Shown here: positions 11,201 through 19,661 of the stretch, piece after piece
Position numbering within the stretch: the stretch's first letter is position 1
How the letters are laid out: the number at the start of each line of letters is the position of its first letter
Source of the DNA: Chloroflexota bacterium
GTDB taxonomy: Bacteria > Chloroflexota > Anaerolineae > J102
Direction: 5' to 3'
Assembly: GCA_013152585.1 (NCBI GenBank)
Contig: JAADGC010000207.1
Span: 1 to 35,463, forward strand
Length of the DNA stretch: 35,463 nucleotides
Made by a program: the position numbers and the translations under genes
The notes under the pieces: generated by a model
What the model saw: only the letters and a program-made list of their open reading frames with translations
What the model was told of the DNA's origin: nothing
Database searches by the model: none

Positions 11201-11594
11201 CAATGGCCTCTTCGACGAGCCCGTGGGCGTGGCTGTCGACACCAATGACAACATCTATGTGTCCGACGCCTGGAACGAGCGCATCCAGAAATTCGATAGC
11301 AACGGCGTGTTCCTGCAAGCCTGGCCCGTGCCCGGCTGGGGCGATCAGGGCATCTTCGCCAAACCTTATCTGGCGGTGGATAGCACCGGCACCATCTATG
11401 CCTCCGATCCTTCAGGATGGCGCATCCTGGTGTGGAACCCCGACGGCACCCCACGCGCCGTGCTCGGCCAATATGGCAACACGCTCACCGATTTCGCCTG
11501 GCCCAGTGGCGTGTTTGTCGATGACCAGGACATGCTCTGGGTCGTCGATGCCGATAACAGTCGCCTGATGAAATTCAATCCTGTACGACCGTAA
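8280..11594 (+). CDS. TIGR03663 (Agl23-like) family membrane protein with C-terminal NHL-repeat beta-propeller
   Basis: N-terminal RIYQLGTRVMSHDESLHTTYSYNLYAGIGFKHDPLMHGPLLFHLTA is typical of the family; C-terminal repeats such as PDGRLYVADTGNHRIVVFNPDGSYAFDWGSFGEAQGQFNEPWGIAIGPDGRVYVSDTWNHRIQVF. Confidence 0.85.
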   Translation: MPSTTPSSSPKSLLESPAVMALYLNWEKIAWTALLLMALILRIYQLGTRVMSHDESLHTTYSYNLYAGIGFKHDPLMHGPLLFHLTAVSYFLLGPSDFSARLPAALLGVGVVWLLWMARDWLGKRGAFLAAALIALSPTMVYHSRYIRHDIYAIFFAVAVILLAFRYIDRGETKWLLWMSAMLGLLYTTKEVAFIYVVIFVAFFLFIVVWRVVKQRWKNQGLKLPFWILVVLGGLLTAYPLVETVKAPVDTPVVSARLGGMVMWPLFLIGMVLLAAAVVALWRGMGGERLRSWRELDVAMWMMMLSAPLFTAFPSKLFGGNPQSVQIATNMLQPDVLHNAIIFLVMLVLFGAVGYFWHKEQFLAGMGLFYGLSLLFFTTFFTNGNGVGTGLVGSMGYWLAQQEVARGGQPWFYYFMLMPLYEFIPLILSLLASVGIVWRLLRGQPVDPAAAANGNGFAVRREWLLFLVWWTAATWGAYTWAGEKMPWLTTHFAVPMAILGGWYLARKLSAVNWRSALNQGGLWLLLGVPLWLLALRAFTLLRPFQGASLDALSDTMAWIADLLLLVGLGWVLIRRGLMLGWPQARRMILFGLFAVLSLFSLRTMFMANFVNYDLPVEPLVYAHATPDIKLVVHELENISRATVGEGKLAFAYDDQTTWPFEWYFRNFPNKKFFGGSPSREVLKDAPVVLIGTENEEKVKPYLGNNYYRIPYRQIWWPKETYKQLIDGLPQADGTVLKGGKLLFKWLSDPEMRGRMWNIILYRRYDQPLADWDPADHFLMFVRKDIAAQVWSLGAAPAAVVEVQTDPFENKYRLESAVQIVGGMKGPGPGQLQQPRAAALAPDGRLYVADTGNHRIVVFNPDGSYAFDWGSFGEAQGQFNEPWGIAIGPDGRVYVSDTWNHRIQVFTADGTFIKNWGGFASTDGLLGQQGVFWGPRDLTFDHQGRLLVADTGNKRIQIFDAEGNAISQFGGAGLDNGLFDEPVGVAVDTNDNIYVSDAWNERIQKFDSNGVFLQAWPVPGWGDQGIFAKPYLAVDSTGTIYASDPSGWRILVWNPDGTPRAVLGQYGNTLTDFAWPSGVFVDDQDMLWVVDADNSRLMKFNPVRP

Positions 11595-11617
11595 CCCGTT
11601 CATGCCGGAACCAAGAA

Positions 11618-11699
11618 AATCTCTCGCCAAGGCGCAAAGAGCGCAAAAAGAAAAGAAGCTAAGAATTCTTTGCCCTTTGCGCCTTTGCGAGAGATATTT
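11618..11699. repeat. Imperfect inverted repeat (TCTCTCGCCAAGGCGCAAAG ... CTTTGCGCCTTTGCGAGAGA)
   Basis: Roughly 20-bp arms with one mismatch, read directly; lies between the previous stop codon and the likely true start of the next CDS. Confidence 0.7.
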
Positions 11700-11712
11700 C
11701 CCCCTCATCCCC

Positions 11713-14607
11713 ATGCTCACCTCACTTTTCACCCTCCTTGCCGTTGCCCTGGCCTTGCTGGCCACGTCGTGGCTGCCTGATCCCGCCACCCGCCTGGCCG
11801 CAGGCGGCTTGCTGGCCCTGAGCCTCGTGCTGGCCATCATCAGCTTTCGCCGGATTGCCGAGGCCCCGCCCGCCCCCCTGGCCGCGCCCTGCCGCTGGAC
11901 GCGGGCGCGGAGTTGGCGCATCGCCGGGGCGCTGGTGCTGGTGGCAGGGATGTTGTGGGTGCTGTGGGCGCTGTTCGGCATCTGGAAACAGCCCTTTGCC
12001 TGGGATTTAGCCAGACACTGGGGGACAGGTCTGCTGTTGATGCTCGGGGGTGGATGGATGATCGGGGGAAAGGAAGGGCTGCGACTTCAGCGCCATCCTC
12101 CAGCCACGCCCGCACCCGACATGGTTCCGCCCGCCCCCAGACGCGTGGGCCCTCGTCCTTCTGGTTACAAACTGCGTGCCCTGGGTTTGGACGCACCTCA
12201 ACCCGGCGATCTCCCTGAGCCCTCGGCTGCCAGTTCGACCCCACCACCGCTACAGCCCGTACCTTCGTCATCATCCCCAATCCCCATCCCTGCCTGGATC
12301 GTATGGACGCTGCTGGCGCTGATCATGGCCGCGGCCATCTGGCTGCGCCTGGCCCACATCCAGCAGATGCCCCCCGGCGTTTTCATCGACGAGACCAACG
12401 CCGCCCTCGACGGCCTGCGTATTCTTGAAGGCCGTCCCGATAGTCTCTTTGGCACCGGCTGGTTCGAGACGCCCAACGGCTTCGTCTACTTGCAGACCCT
12501 GTTCTTCCGGCTACTGGGCACCACCTTTGTGGCCATCAAGCTGCAATCCCTGTTGCCGGGCATTCTCACCGTACTGGCCTTGTATTTCCTGGCCCGTGAG
12601 CTCTTTGGCGTGCGCACAGCCCTGTTTAGCACCGCGTTTCTGGCTTTTAATCGCTGGCATTTCAACATGAGCCGCTGGGGCTGGAACGAGCTATATCCAC
12701 CGCTGATCATGGTGCTCAGCCTGCTCTTCATCCTGCGCGGGGTGCGGCGCCGCCACTGGGGTGACTGGCTGCTGGCCGGGCTACTGCTGGGGCTGGGCAT
12801 GTACACCTATCTCGCCATTCGCCTCGTCGTCGTGGTCATCTTCCTCTATCTTGGCCTCCGCCTCCTGCTCGAGCGCGGCTTTCTGCGCCGCCAGTGGCAG
12901 GGACTGCTGCTCTTTTTCGTCATTTATGCCCTCACCTTTGCCCCTTTGGGCTTCACTTACATCAAAAGCCCCTTCACTTTTCTCAATCGCACCGAGCAGG
13001 TGAGCATCAAGCACGATATCGACGATGCCGGCGGCGATTTGCAGCCGCTGTGGCAGTCGGTCAAGCGCCATGCCCTCATGTTTCAGGTCAAGGGCGACCT
13101 CAACCCTCGCCACAACCTGCCCGGCCGCCCCATGCTCGATCCCATCACCGGCGCCTTTTTCCTCTTGGGGCTGGCCTGGGCGCTGTGGCGCTGGCGCGAT
13201 CACCGCCACGCCCTGCTGTTGCTCTGGGTGCCGGTGGTGCTGCTGGGCGGCATTCTTTCGCGACTGAACGAGGCGCCACAGGGCTACCGCGTGCTGGCGG
13301 TGGTTCCGGCCATCGCCCTCCTCGCCGGTGAGGCGCTCGATCTCAGCCTGCGGGGGATGTTGGCACCCTTTGCCGGGCGTCGTTGGATGCCCGTGCTGGC
13401 CGGGCTGGTGGCTGTGGTGGGGTTGAGCGCCGCCGGTTGGTTGAATTACGACCTCTATTTCCATCAGCAGATGCAGGATGCCGCCGTCTACACCGCTTTT
13501 TCGCCGCTGGAAACCACGGTCGCCCGCGAAGTGCTGGCTAAACGGGCGGATCACCGGCTTTATCTCAGTCCCCGTCTTTATTATTTCTCGCCCCTGCGCT
13601 TTTTCGCCTACGAGCCCACCCGCTCCATCGGCATCGACATCGGCCCCTGGCATTATTCGCCGTTCCCGCGTTTGGGTGGTGGCCTGGATCATCCCGGCTA
13701 CCAACTGGCCGATCCTGCCCTCGATCTGCCTCTGCCCGACCTGGATGGCGACAGCGCTCTGTTTTTGCTCGACCTGCATTTCCAGTACGTGCTCGATTTA
13801 TTCAGGTATTATTATCCCGGCACGCAGTCCGAGATCATTTATGACCGCCTGCAACGGCCCCTGTACCTCAGCGTCACCATCCCTGGCGACGAAATCACCG
13901 CCCTGCATGTCCACAACCGTGCCGCCGAGCAGGCCGACATGCGCGGGCTCTACATTCCCCAAACCGCTGACTATGCCCTGACCGTGCTCTCGCCCCAGGC
14001 CACCGCGCCCGTACAGATCGCCATCGACGGCCAGGTGTTGCCCCCCGGCATGAACACCCTGGGCAAGGGCCTGCACGCGCTCCAGCTCCTCAATCCCCCC
14101 GACCTCCCGCCAGAGACCCCCGTGCTAAGCTGGGATGGCCCCGCCGGTTCCGGTCCCGTGCCCGATGCCTATCTCTTTCGCAAAGCGCCCAGTGGCCAGG
14201 GGCTCCTCGGCACCTATTACGTGGGCAGCGACTGGACACCGCCGCCTTTCATGCAGCGCATCGATCCCTTGCTGCTCACTTCCTGGACCGACCAGGAGCC
14301 GATCTTCGGCCCCTTCAGCGCCACCTGGACCGGCTTCCTGCTGGTGCCGGTGGATGGCCCCTATCGCCTGCAATTGAACGCCGACGATGGTGTGCGTCTG
14401 TGGCTCGATGGCCTGTTGATTGCCGAAAGCCTGCTGCCCGACACCGTCAATCAGATCGCCAGCAGCGTGCAGCTCACGGCCGGCTCCCACGCCATCCGTA
14501 TCGATTATTTCCAGCGTGGTGGCGGCAAGGCCCTGGAATTTTTCTGGCAGCCGCCCTCCCAGCCCCTGCAACCGGTGGCGCCGGCGTATCTGCGCCCTGG
14601 CGGTTGA
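11713..14607 (+). CDS. GT39/ArnT-like glycosyltransferase membrane protein with C-terminal PA14 domain
   Basis: ORF listed from 11602, but the first 37 codons cross a palindromic repeat, so ATG 11713 (MLTSLFTLLAVALALL) is preferred. GT-C DE motif in PPGVFIDETNAALDGLRILEGRPDSLFGTGW; PA14-like tail GLLGTYYVGSDWTPPPFMQRIDP...FLLVPVDGPYRLQLNADDGVRLWLDGLLI...GSHAIRIDYFQRGGGKALEFFWQPP. Confidence 0.82.
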   Translation: MLTSLFTLLAVALALLATSWLPDPATRLAAGGLLALSLVLAIISFRRIAEAPPAPLAAPCRWTRARSWRIAGALVLVAGMLWVLWALFGIWKQPFAWDLARHWGTGLLLMLGGGWMIGGKEGLRLQRHPPATPAPDMVPPAPRRVGPRPSGYKLRALGLDAPQPGDLPEPSAASSTPPPLQPVPSSSSPIPIPAWIVWTLLALIMAAAIWLRLAHIQQMPPGVFIDETNAALDGLRILEGRPDSLFGTGWFETPNGFVYLQTLFFRLLGTTFVAIKLQSLLPGILTVLALYFLARELFGVRTALFSTAFLAFNRWHFNMSRWGWNELYPPLIMVLSLLFILRGVRRRHWGDWLLAGLLLGLGMYTYLAIRLVVVVIFLYLGLRLLLERGFLRRQWQGLLLFFVIYALTFAPLGFTYIKSPFTFLNRTEQVSIKHDIDDAGGDLQPLWQSVKRHALMFQVKGDLNPRHNLPGRPMLDPITGAFFLLGLAWALWRWRDHRHALLLLWVPVVLLGGILSRLNEAPQGYRVLAVVPAIALLAGEALDLSLRGMLAPFAGRRWMPVLAGLVAVVGLSAAGWLNYDLYFHQQMQDAAVYTAFSPLETTVAREVLAKRADHRLYLSPRLYYFSPLRFFAYEPTRSIGIDIGPWHYSPFPRLGGGLDHPGYQLADPALDLPLPDLDGDSALFLLDLHFQYVLDLFRYYYPGTQSEIIYDRLQRPLYLSVTIPGDEITALHVHNRAAEQADMRGLYIPQTADYALTVLSPQATAPVQIAIDGQVLPPGMNTLGKGLHALQLLNPPDLPPETPVLSWDGPAGSGPVPDAYLFRKAPSGQGLLGTYYVGSDWTPPPFMQRIDPLLLTSWTDQEPIFGPFSATWTGFLLVPVDGPYRLQLNADDGVRLWLDGLLIAESLLPDTVNQIASSVQLTAGSHAIRIDYFQRGGGKALEFFWQPPSQPLQPVAPAYLRPGG

Positions 14608-14742
14608 GCTCGGTCGTCAGTTAGCAGTCGCCATGCGCTTGCGCTCACCACATAACGATGAAATCTGTGGCGCTCATATTCTGATTACAATGACCTTATC
14701 CCCCCACAAAATCAACTTTCCCGATTCCATGATCGAACGCTT

Positions 14743-17700
14743 ATGACTCGCTTACTAACCCTCATCATCGCCGTGATACTTGCTCTGGTGGCACAGCACT
14801 GGCTGACCGAGGGCGGCATCCCCCGCGACGCCCTCATCTTCTTTGTGCTGGGCGGTGGGCTGTTTGCCTGGGCCGCCAAGGCGCCTGCGACCTGGCCTGC
14901 CTTGCCCAGCCGTCGCCGCTGGCAGCGCTGGGGTCTGGCGCTGGCTGTGGCCGCGGTCGTCGTGGCGCTGGCCGTGTCTCTGACGCGTTTCTGGTCGGGA
15001 GAGTATGGCGGTTGGGCTTTGTGGCTGTGGTTGCTGGCCGTGGTGGCATACATGGTAGGGAGCTGGATAGAGGAGGCTCCGGCATCAGCAGCCGATGAGC
15101 CCACCGAGCCCGTGAACTCTGTCCTCCCATCCTATCTCAACCCGCGCCTCGTCCTCATTTTGCTGTTGGTCATCCTGTTGGTCGCCACTGCCGTGCGTTT
15201 TTATGCCCTCGATACCTATCCCAATGGCTGCCAATCAGACGAGTGCAACAATGGTTTGGATGCGCTGAAATGGTTGTCGGGCGCGCCCTACACCCCCTAC
15301 GCCGAAACCAACGAAGGCCAGGCCACGTTGTTCACCTATGCCATCGCCCTGTTCATCAAGCTGTTTGGCCAGAGCGTGACCAGTATGCGCATGGTCTCGG
15401 CTTTCTTGGGCGTGCTCACGGTGCTGGCTTTTTACGCCCTGGCCCGCGAGCTTTACAACCGGCCTATTGCCCTCCTGACTGCCGCCCTGCTGGCTGCCGA
15501 CCGCTGGCATCTTACCTTCAGTCGTATTGTCTACGAGTTGATTCTGATGCCGCTGGTGCTGTCGTTGCAGATGTGGTTCTTGATCAAGGCCCTGAAGACG
15601 GGACGCCGACGCTGGTGGGCGCTGTCGGGATTGATGTTGGCGCTGGGGATGAACACGTACACCGCTTATCGCCTGATTCCTTTTCTCACGGGCCTGTATT
15701 TTCTCTATTGGCTGATCGCCCATCGCCAACGCATCCGTCAGGATTTCGAGGGCATGCTCACCTTTGCCGGTGCCGCCCTGGTGGGGGTGGCGCCGTTGGG
15801 CGTGTACATCATCCGCAACTGGAACGTGTTCATCTCCCGCATCAATCACATCTCCGTTTTCCGGGATGTGGAGGCCGCGGGCTCGTACGCTCCTCTGTGG
15901 TCGAATCTGCGCAAGACCCTGTTCATGTTCAACTGGCAGGGCGACAACGCCGCTCTGAATAATCTACCCAACGCCCCGTTGCTGCAAGCCGTGGTGGCAG
16001 CGCTGTTGGTGGTGGCTCTTCTCTGGGCTTTGCGCTGGCTATGGCGCGAACTGCCGTTCTTGTATGTCACCTGGTTCGTGGCAATTAGCAGCCTGGCGGT
16101 GTTATCGGTGGCGCACGAAGCCCCCACCGCCCGCCGTCCCATCGGCCTGGTGCCGGTGATCTACCTGTTGGTGGCGGCTGTGTTCGATCAGGTGTGGCGG
16201 GCATGGATACGGGCCTGGGGGCCGAAGCGCTGGCGCCCCCTGGCCGTAGGGCTGACCGTGATCGTGCTTTATGTGATGGGATCGAACATTCACACTTATT
16301 ATCGGGTGCAAGCGGTAGACCCGGCCGTGTGGGGCGCCTATAGCCCTAACGAGTCCGCGGTGGGTGAGTATCTGGCCACGGTGCCGGAATCGGTGCGCAT
16401 TTACATGACACCGCAATACACACATCATTCCGCGGTCAAATTCATTGGCGGTCCCCACAACATTACCGTCCTCAACCTCGCCCAGCACATCCCCCTGCGT
16501 GAAGACCCCGGTGCCGATGTCGAATTCATTCTGGAGCCGGTGGACGAGCGCCTGGTGCCGCTGCTGCAACAACTGTATCCCGGCGGCATCTACAACGCCC
16601 ACCGCGATCGCTATGGCCGCACCCTGTTCCTCAGCTATCATGTGCCGCGGGCTTTATACGATGCCGCACGTGGCCTGCAGACGGCTTATATCGCCGGAAC
16701 TGATCCCACGCAGCCGCCGGCGCAGCGGGGAAAACAGGCCTCGCTGCAAGTCGATTTCGCCGCCACAACTCCCTTGCCCCTGCCCTTTGTGGCCCGTTTC
16801 CAGGGAGCGTTGTTGGCTCCGCAGTACGGTGCTTACACTTTCGAGATCGAAGTGCATGGTGGCGAAGCAGCCTTGTATCTCGACGAATCCGAAGTGCTGC
16901 GGGTGCGGAATGGCCGCCAGAGCCTGCAACGCACGCTGGCCGGGGGATTCCAGGGCCTGAAGGTAGTGCTTTGGGCGGATACAGTCCCCACCAGTTTGAG
17001 CGTGCGCTGGGCCACACCCGAAAACCCGCAACTCCATCCCATCGATGCCAGCGCCCTGTACACCTTGCCGGGCGCTTCCAACGGTCTGGTGGGCTACTAC
17101 TACCACACACCCGACTGGAGCGGCACCCCCAACCTGATTCAGCGTGATCTCTTCATCCTGCCCAACAACATCCTGCGCGAGCCCTTCTCCATCCGCTGGG
17201 TGGGCAAGATCGCCGCTCCTGTCAGTGGCACGTACCTGTTTGCCACGCGCTCGGATGATGGTTCACTGGTGTATATCGATGATCAGTTGGTGGTCGATAA
17301 CAGCGGTTCGCACGGCGCCCAAGACCGGCAGGGGATGATCGAGCTCAGCGAAGGGTTCCATGACATTCAGGTGCTTTACAACGAGCTGGGCGGCTCCCGC
17401 GAGATGCAGTTGTGGTGGCAGCCCCCCGGCCGCAGCCGCAGCATTGTCCCCAGCCTTTATCTCTACCCGGTCGAAGATGAGCTACCAGCCAACCTGGTTT
17501 TGCCGCCTCTGCCCGCCAATCTGCCGCCGGAGCCGGTGAGCACCCCCCAGCCTGGCGGCGGCATCCAGCCGCAGCCCGAGGTCAGCGCTCCCCCGCCCGT
17601 CTCTGCCCTTGCCTTGGGTGATTTCCCGACTGTGCAGTTGGATGTGCTGTGGACCTATGGCGCCTGTGGCTCGGGCAAGAAGGACCTGCAAAAGCCCATG

Positions 17701-18465
17701 GGCGTGGCCGTCGCTGCCAACGGCGATGTTTATATCGCCGACATGGATAATCATCGCCTGGTACATCTTGATGCTACCGGCAAGTTTGTCGGGGAGTGGG
17801 GCCAGGCTGGCGAAGGTCCCGGCCAATTCGCCGAGGTGTTCGATCTGGTGGTGACTCCGGGCGGCGACATCGCCGTGCTCGACGCCGTCAATCAGGTGAT
17901 CTCGCTATGGTCGCCAGATGGCGCCTTTAAGCGGCAGTTCGGGGCAGATCTGGCCACCTATCGGCCCCGCGGCCTCGGCATCACCCCGGCCGGCGAGTAT
18001 CTCATTGCGGATACGGGGGGCGTGCGGGTGCTGCTGGTCGGGCCCGATGGCCAGCGCTTGCAGGAATTTGGTGGCCCGGAGGAGCAGATGGGGCCGGGTC
18101 AGCCTACTGACGCCGCCTACGGCCCCGGCGACATCATCTATGTGGCGGAGCCGATTTCGGGCGCCTTGTGGCGCCTGGACGCCATTTCAGGCCAGATGCA
18201 GCGCTATCCCTCGCCCGAGGCCAACACCATCGAATCGCCCCATCTCGCCGTCAGTTCCGATGGCCGTGTATTTGTGACAGACCCCGAAGGTGGCCGGATA
18301 TTGGTCTACGGTGCTGATATGCAGCCGCTGGCGCAGTTCGGCGGCAAGGGCACAGCTTCCGGCCTGTTCAGCCGACCGGTGGGCATCGCCCTGACCCCTG
18401 ATGCTTCGGTCATCGTCTCTGATCCCGACCTCTGCCGGATTACGGCGCTTGGGCCGGTACCGTAA
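14743..18465 (+). CDS. GT39-like glycosyltransferase membrane protein with PA14 domain(s) and C-terminal NHL-repeat propeller
   Basis: 1240 aa; DE motif in YPNGCQSDECNNGLDALKWLSGAPYTPYAETNEGQA; PA14 GLVGYYYHTPDWSGTPNLIQRD...GTYLFATRSDDGSLVYIDDQLVVDN...QLWWQPPG; a PA14-like copy upstream; NHL-type repeats KPMGVAVAANGDVYIADMDNHRLVHLDATGKFVGEWGQAGEGPGQF. Confidence 0.83.
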   Translation: MTRLLTLIIAVILALVAQHWLTEGGIPRDALIFFVLGGGLFAWAAKAPATWPALPSRRRWQRWGLALAVAAVVVALAVSLTRFWSGEYGGWALWLWLLAVVAYMVGSWIEEAPASAADEPTEPVNSVLPSYLNPRLVLILLLVILLVATAVRFYALDTYPNGCQSDECNNGLDALKWLSGAPYTPYAETNEGQATLFTYAIALFIKLFGQSVTSMRMVSAFLGVLTVLAFYALARELYNRPIALLTAALLAADRWHLTFSRIVYELILMPLVLSLQMWFLIKALKTGRRRWWALSGLMLALGMNTYTAYRLIPFLTGLYFLYWLIAHRQRIRQDFEGMLTFAGAALVGVAPLGVYIIRNWNVFISRINHISVFRDVEAAGSYAPLWSNLRKTLFMFNWQGDNAALNNLPNAPLLQAVVAALLVVALLWALRWLWRELPFLYVTWFVAISSLAVLSVAHEAPTARRPIGLVPVIYLLVAAVFDQVWRAWIRAWGPKRWRPLAVGLTVIVLYVMGSNIHTYYRVQAVDPAVWGAYSPNESAVGEYLATVPESVRIYMTPQYTHHSAVKFIGGPHNITVLNLAQHIPLREDPGADVEFILEPVDERLVPLLQQLYPGGIYNAHRDRYGRTLFLSYHVPRALYDAARGLQTAYIAGTDPTQPPAQRGKQASLQVDFAATTPLPLPFVARFQGALLAPQYGAYTFEIEVHGGEAALYLDESEVLRVRNGRQSLQRTLAGGFQGLKVVLWADTVPTSLSVRWATPENPQLHPIDASALYTLPGASNGLVGYYYHTPDWSGTPNLIQRDLFILPNNILREPFSIRWVGKIAAPVSGTYLFATRSDDGSLVYIDDQLVVDNSGSHGAQDRQGMIELSEGFHDIQVLYNELGGSREMQLWWQPPGRSRSIVPSLYLYPVEDELPANLVLPPLPANLPPEPVSTPQPGGGIQPQPEVSAPPPVSALALGDFPTVQLDVLWTYGACGSGKKDLQKPMGVAVAANGDVYIADMDNHRLVHLDATGKFVGEWGQAGEGPGQFAEVFDLVVTPGGDIAVLDAVNQVISLWSPDGAFKRQFGADLATYRPRGLGITPAGEYLIADTGGVRVLLVGPDGQRLQEFGGPEEQMGPGQPTDAAYGPGDIIYVAEPISGALWRLDAISGQMQRYPSPEANTIESPHLAVSSDGRVFVTDPEGGRILVYGADMQPLAQFGGKGTASGLFSRPVGIALTPDASVIVSDPDLCRITALGPVP

Positions 18466-18560
18466 TCCGGCAGTGATTTTTAACAGGTGTCAATGGGCTT
18501 TCTTTATAGAATTGGCCAATCTTTTTTGGAACCCGATAAACCCAAAAACCGTGCGTCCGG

Positions 18561-18606
18561 CGCATCCGTGATGCGGCGGTTCTTAATCAGCCGCATCACG
18601 GATGCG
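18561..18606. repeat. 17-bp perfect inverted repeat CGCATCCGTGATGCGGC / GCCGCATCACGGATGCG with a 12-nt loop
   Basis: Direct reading: left arm 18561-18577, right arm 18590-18606; no clear T-tract follows. Confidence 0.75.
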
Positions 18607-18890
18607 GCTAGCGCTTGTCAAGGCCAGGTTTTCTGGCCTCTACGCCCTACTTGCTTTTCGGTTCCCTGCGGGTGCATAATAAAATATACAAGAAAAGACG
18701 CCGGACCCGCCACGATCCGACGTCCTCTGCTCCGGCTCCTCTCGCGTAACTCGGGGAGCTGTTTGGCTGCCGTCTGTCCATGATTGCGACAGCCCAATAG
18801 TTACAGTGAGTATTATCTCAGAAAAGGGGAGCCATTTCAATCCGTGATACTACTCATTATATAGGGCAATTCTTCCCTATTATCAGCCAC

Positions 18891-19661
18891 ATGCACATAA
18901 CACAATCATTAAAAGCACTTTTAGTTGAAGATGATCCTTTTATGCGGCGTGCCGTCTCCGAGTTTTTGGAAGATATGGGGTTTCACGTGTACGCAGCGGC
19001 CACCTATGTTCAAGGATATCAAATGCTCATACAGATGGGGCCGGAATTTCGGTTGGCAGTGTTGGATATTTACTTAACCTATCATTCAGATGAAGATGGT
19101 GCTTCACGCAAGCCCTTGGGCCTGGACCTATGTCGGCGGCTGAAGGTCATTTCTCCCCGATGCGGCGTGCTGTTGTGGTCTGCTTTTTCACATCATGTAT
19201 CGGATGTGGCTCAGTTGGTGGCCGAAGGCATGACTGGCCTGGCGTATGTGCCCAAAGGCAGCCGCTTGGCTACGATCCAGGACCTCATTGCCCGGGTGCA
19301 GCAGGACGAGGTAGCCATTTGTGTCCAGGAGGATGATCGGCATCTCGAGGACGTCGCCGATCGTTTTCTGGCTACGCTGGATGATGATTTGGCGGAACTG
19401 GTGCGGGTGGTACGCAATCGCCTGCCCCGGCTCAGCCCCCGGCAACGGGACGTGATGGTCCTATTACCGCGCAGCCCGCAAGCGATAGCGGCGCAGTTGG
19501 GTTTGGCCATCGCCACGGTGCGGAATTATATCGATGCTTCCTATGCCAGTTTGGGACTGCGAGAGGGAGCTCTGGCCGTCCAACCTTATCGTCACCAAAG
19601 CATCATCGTGCTGGCGGTCATTCTCGATGGCCTGCTGCGCCCAAAAAACCAGAATGGATGA
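18891..19661 (+). CDS. Response regulator: receiver domain plus C-terminal helix-turn-helix (LuxR/sigma-r4-like)
   Basis: LLVEDDPFMRRAV acidic pocket, VLDIYL phosphoacceptor Asp, VPKGS Lys; C-terminal RLSPRQRDVMVLLPRSPQAIAAQLGLAIATVRNYIDASYASLGL. Confidence 0.83.
   Translation: MHITQSLKALLVEDDPFMRRAVSEFLEDMGFHVYAAATYVQGYQMLIQMGPEFRLAVLDIYLTYHSDEDGASRKPLGLDLCRRLKVISPRCGVLLWSAFSHHVSDVAQLVAEGMTGLAYVPKGSRLATIQDLIARVQQDEVAICVQEDDRHLEDVADRFLATLDDDLAELVRVVRNRLPRLSPRQRDVMVLLPRSPQAIAAQLGLAIATVRNYIDASYASLGLREGALAVQPYRHQSIIVLAVILDGLLRPKNQNG

Noticed and set aside
9393-11318. 641-aa antisense ORF opposite the TIGR03663-NHL gene
   Set aside because: Composition is typical of a shadow frame in high-GC coding DNA (His/Gly/Glu-rich, no recognisable domain); the plus strand has a convincing full-length protein.
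18690-18790. GC-rich segment considered as a tRNA or a known riboswitch
   Set aside because: No T-loop consensus or acceptor pairing seen, and no recognised riboswitch core; kept only as an unexplained structured region.
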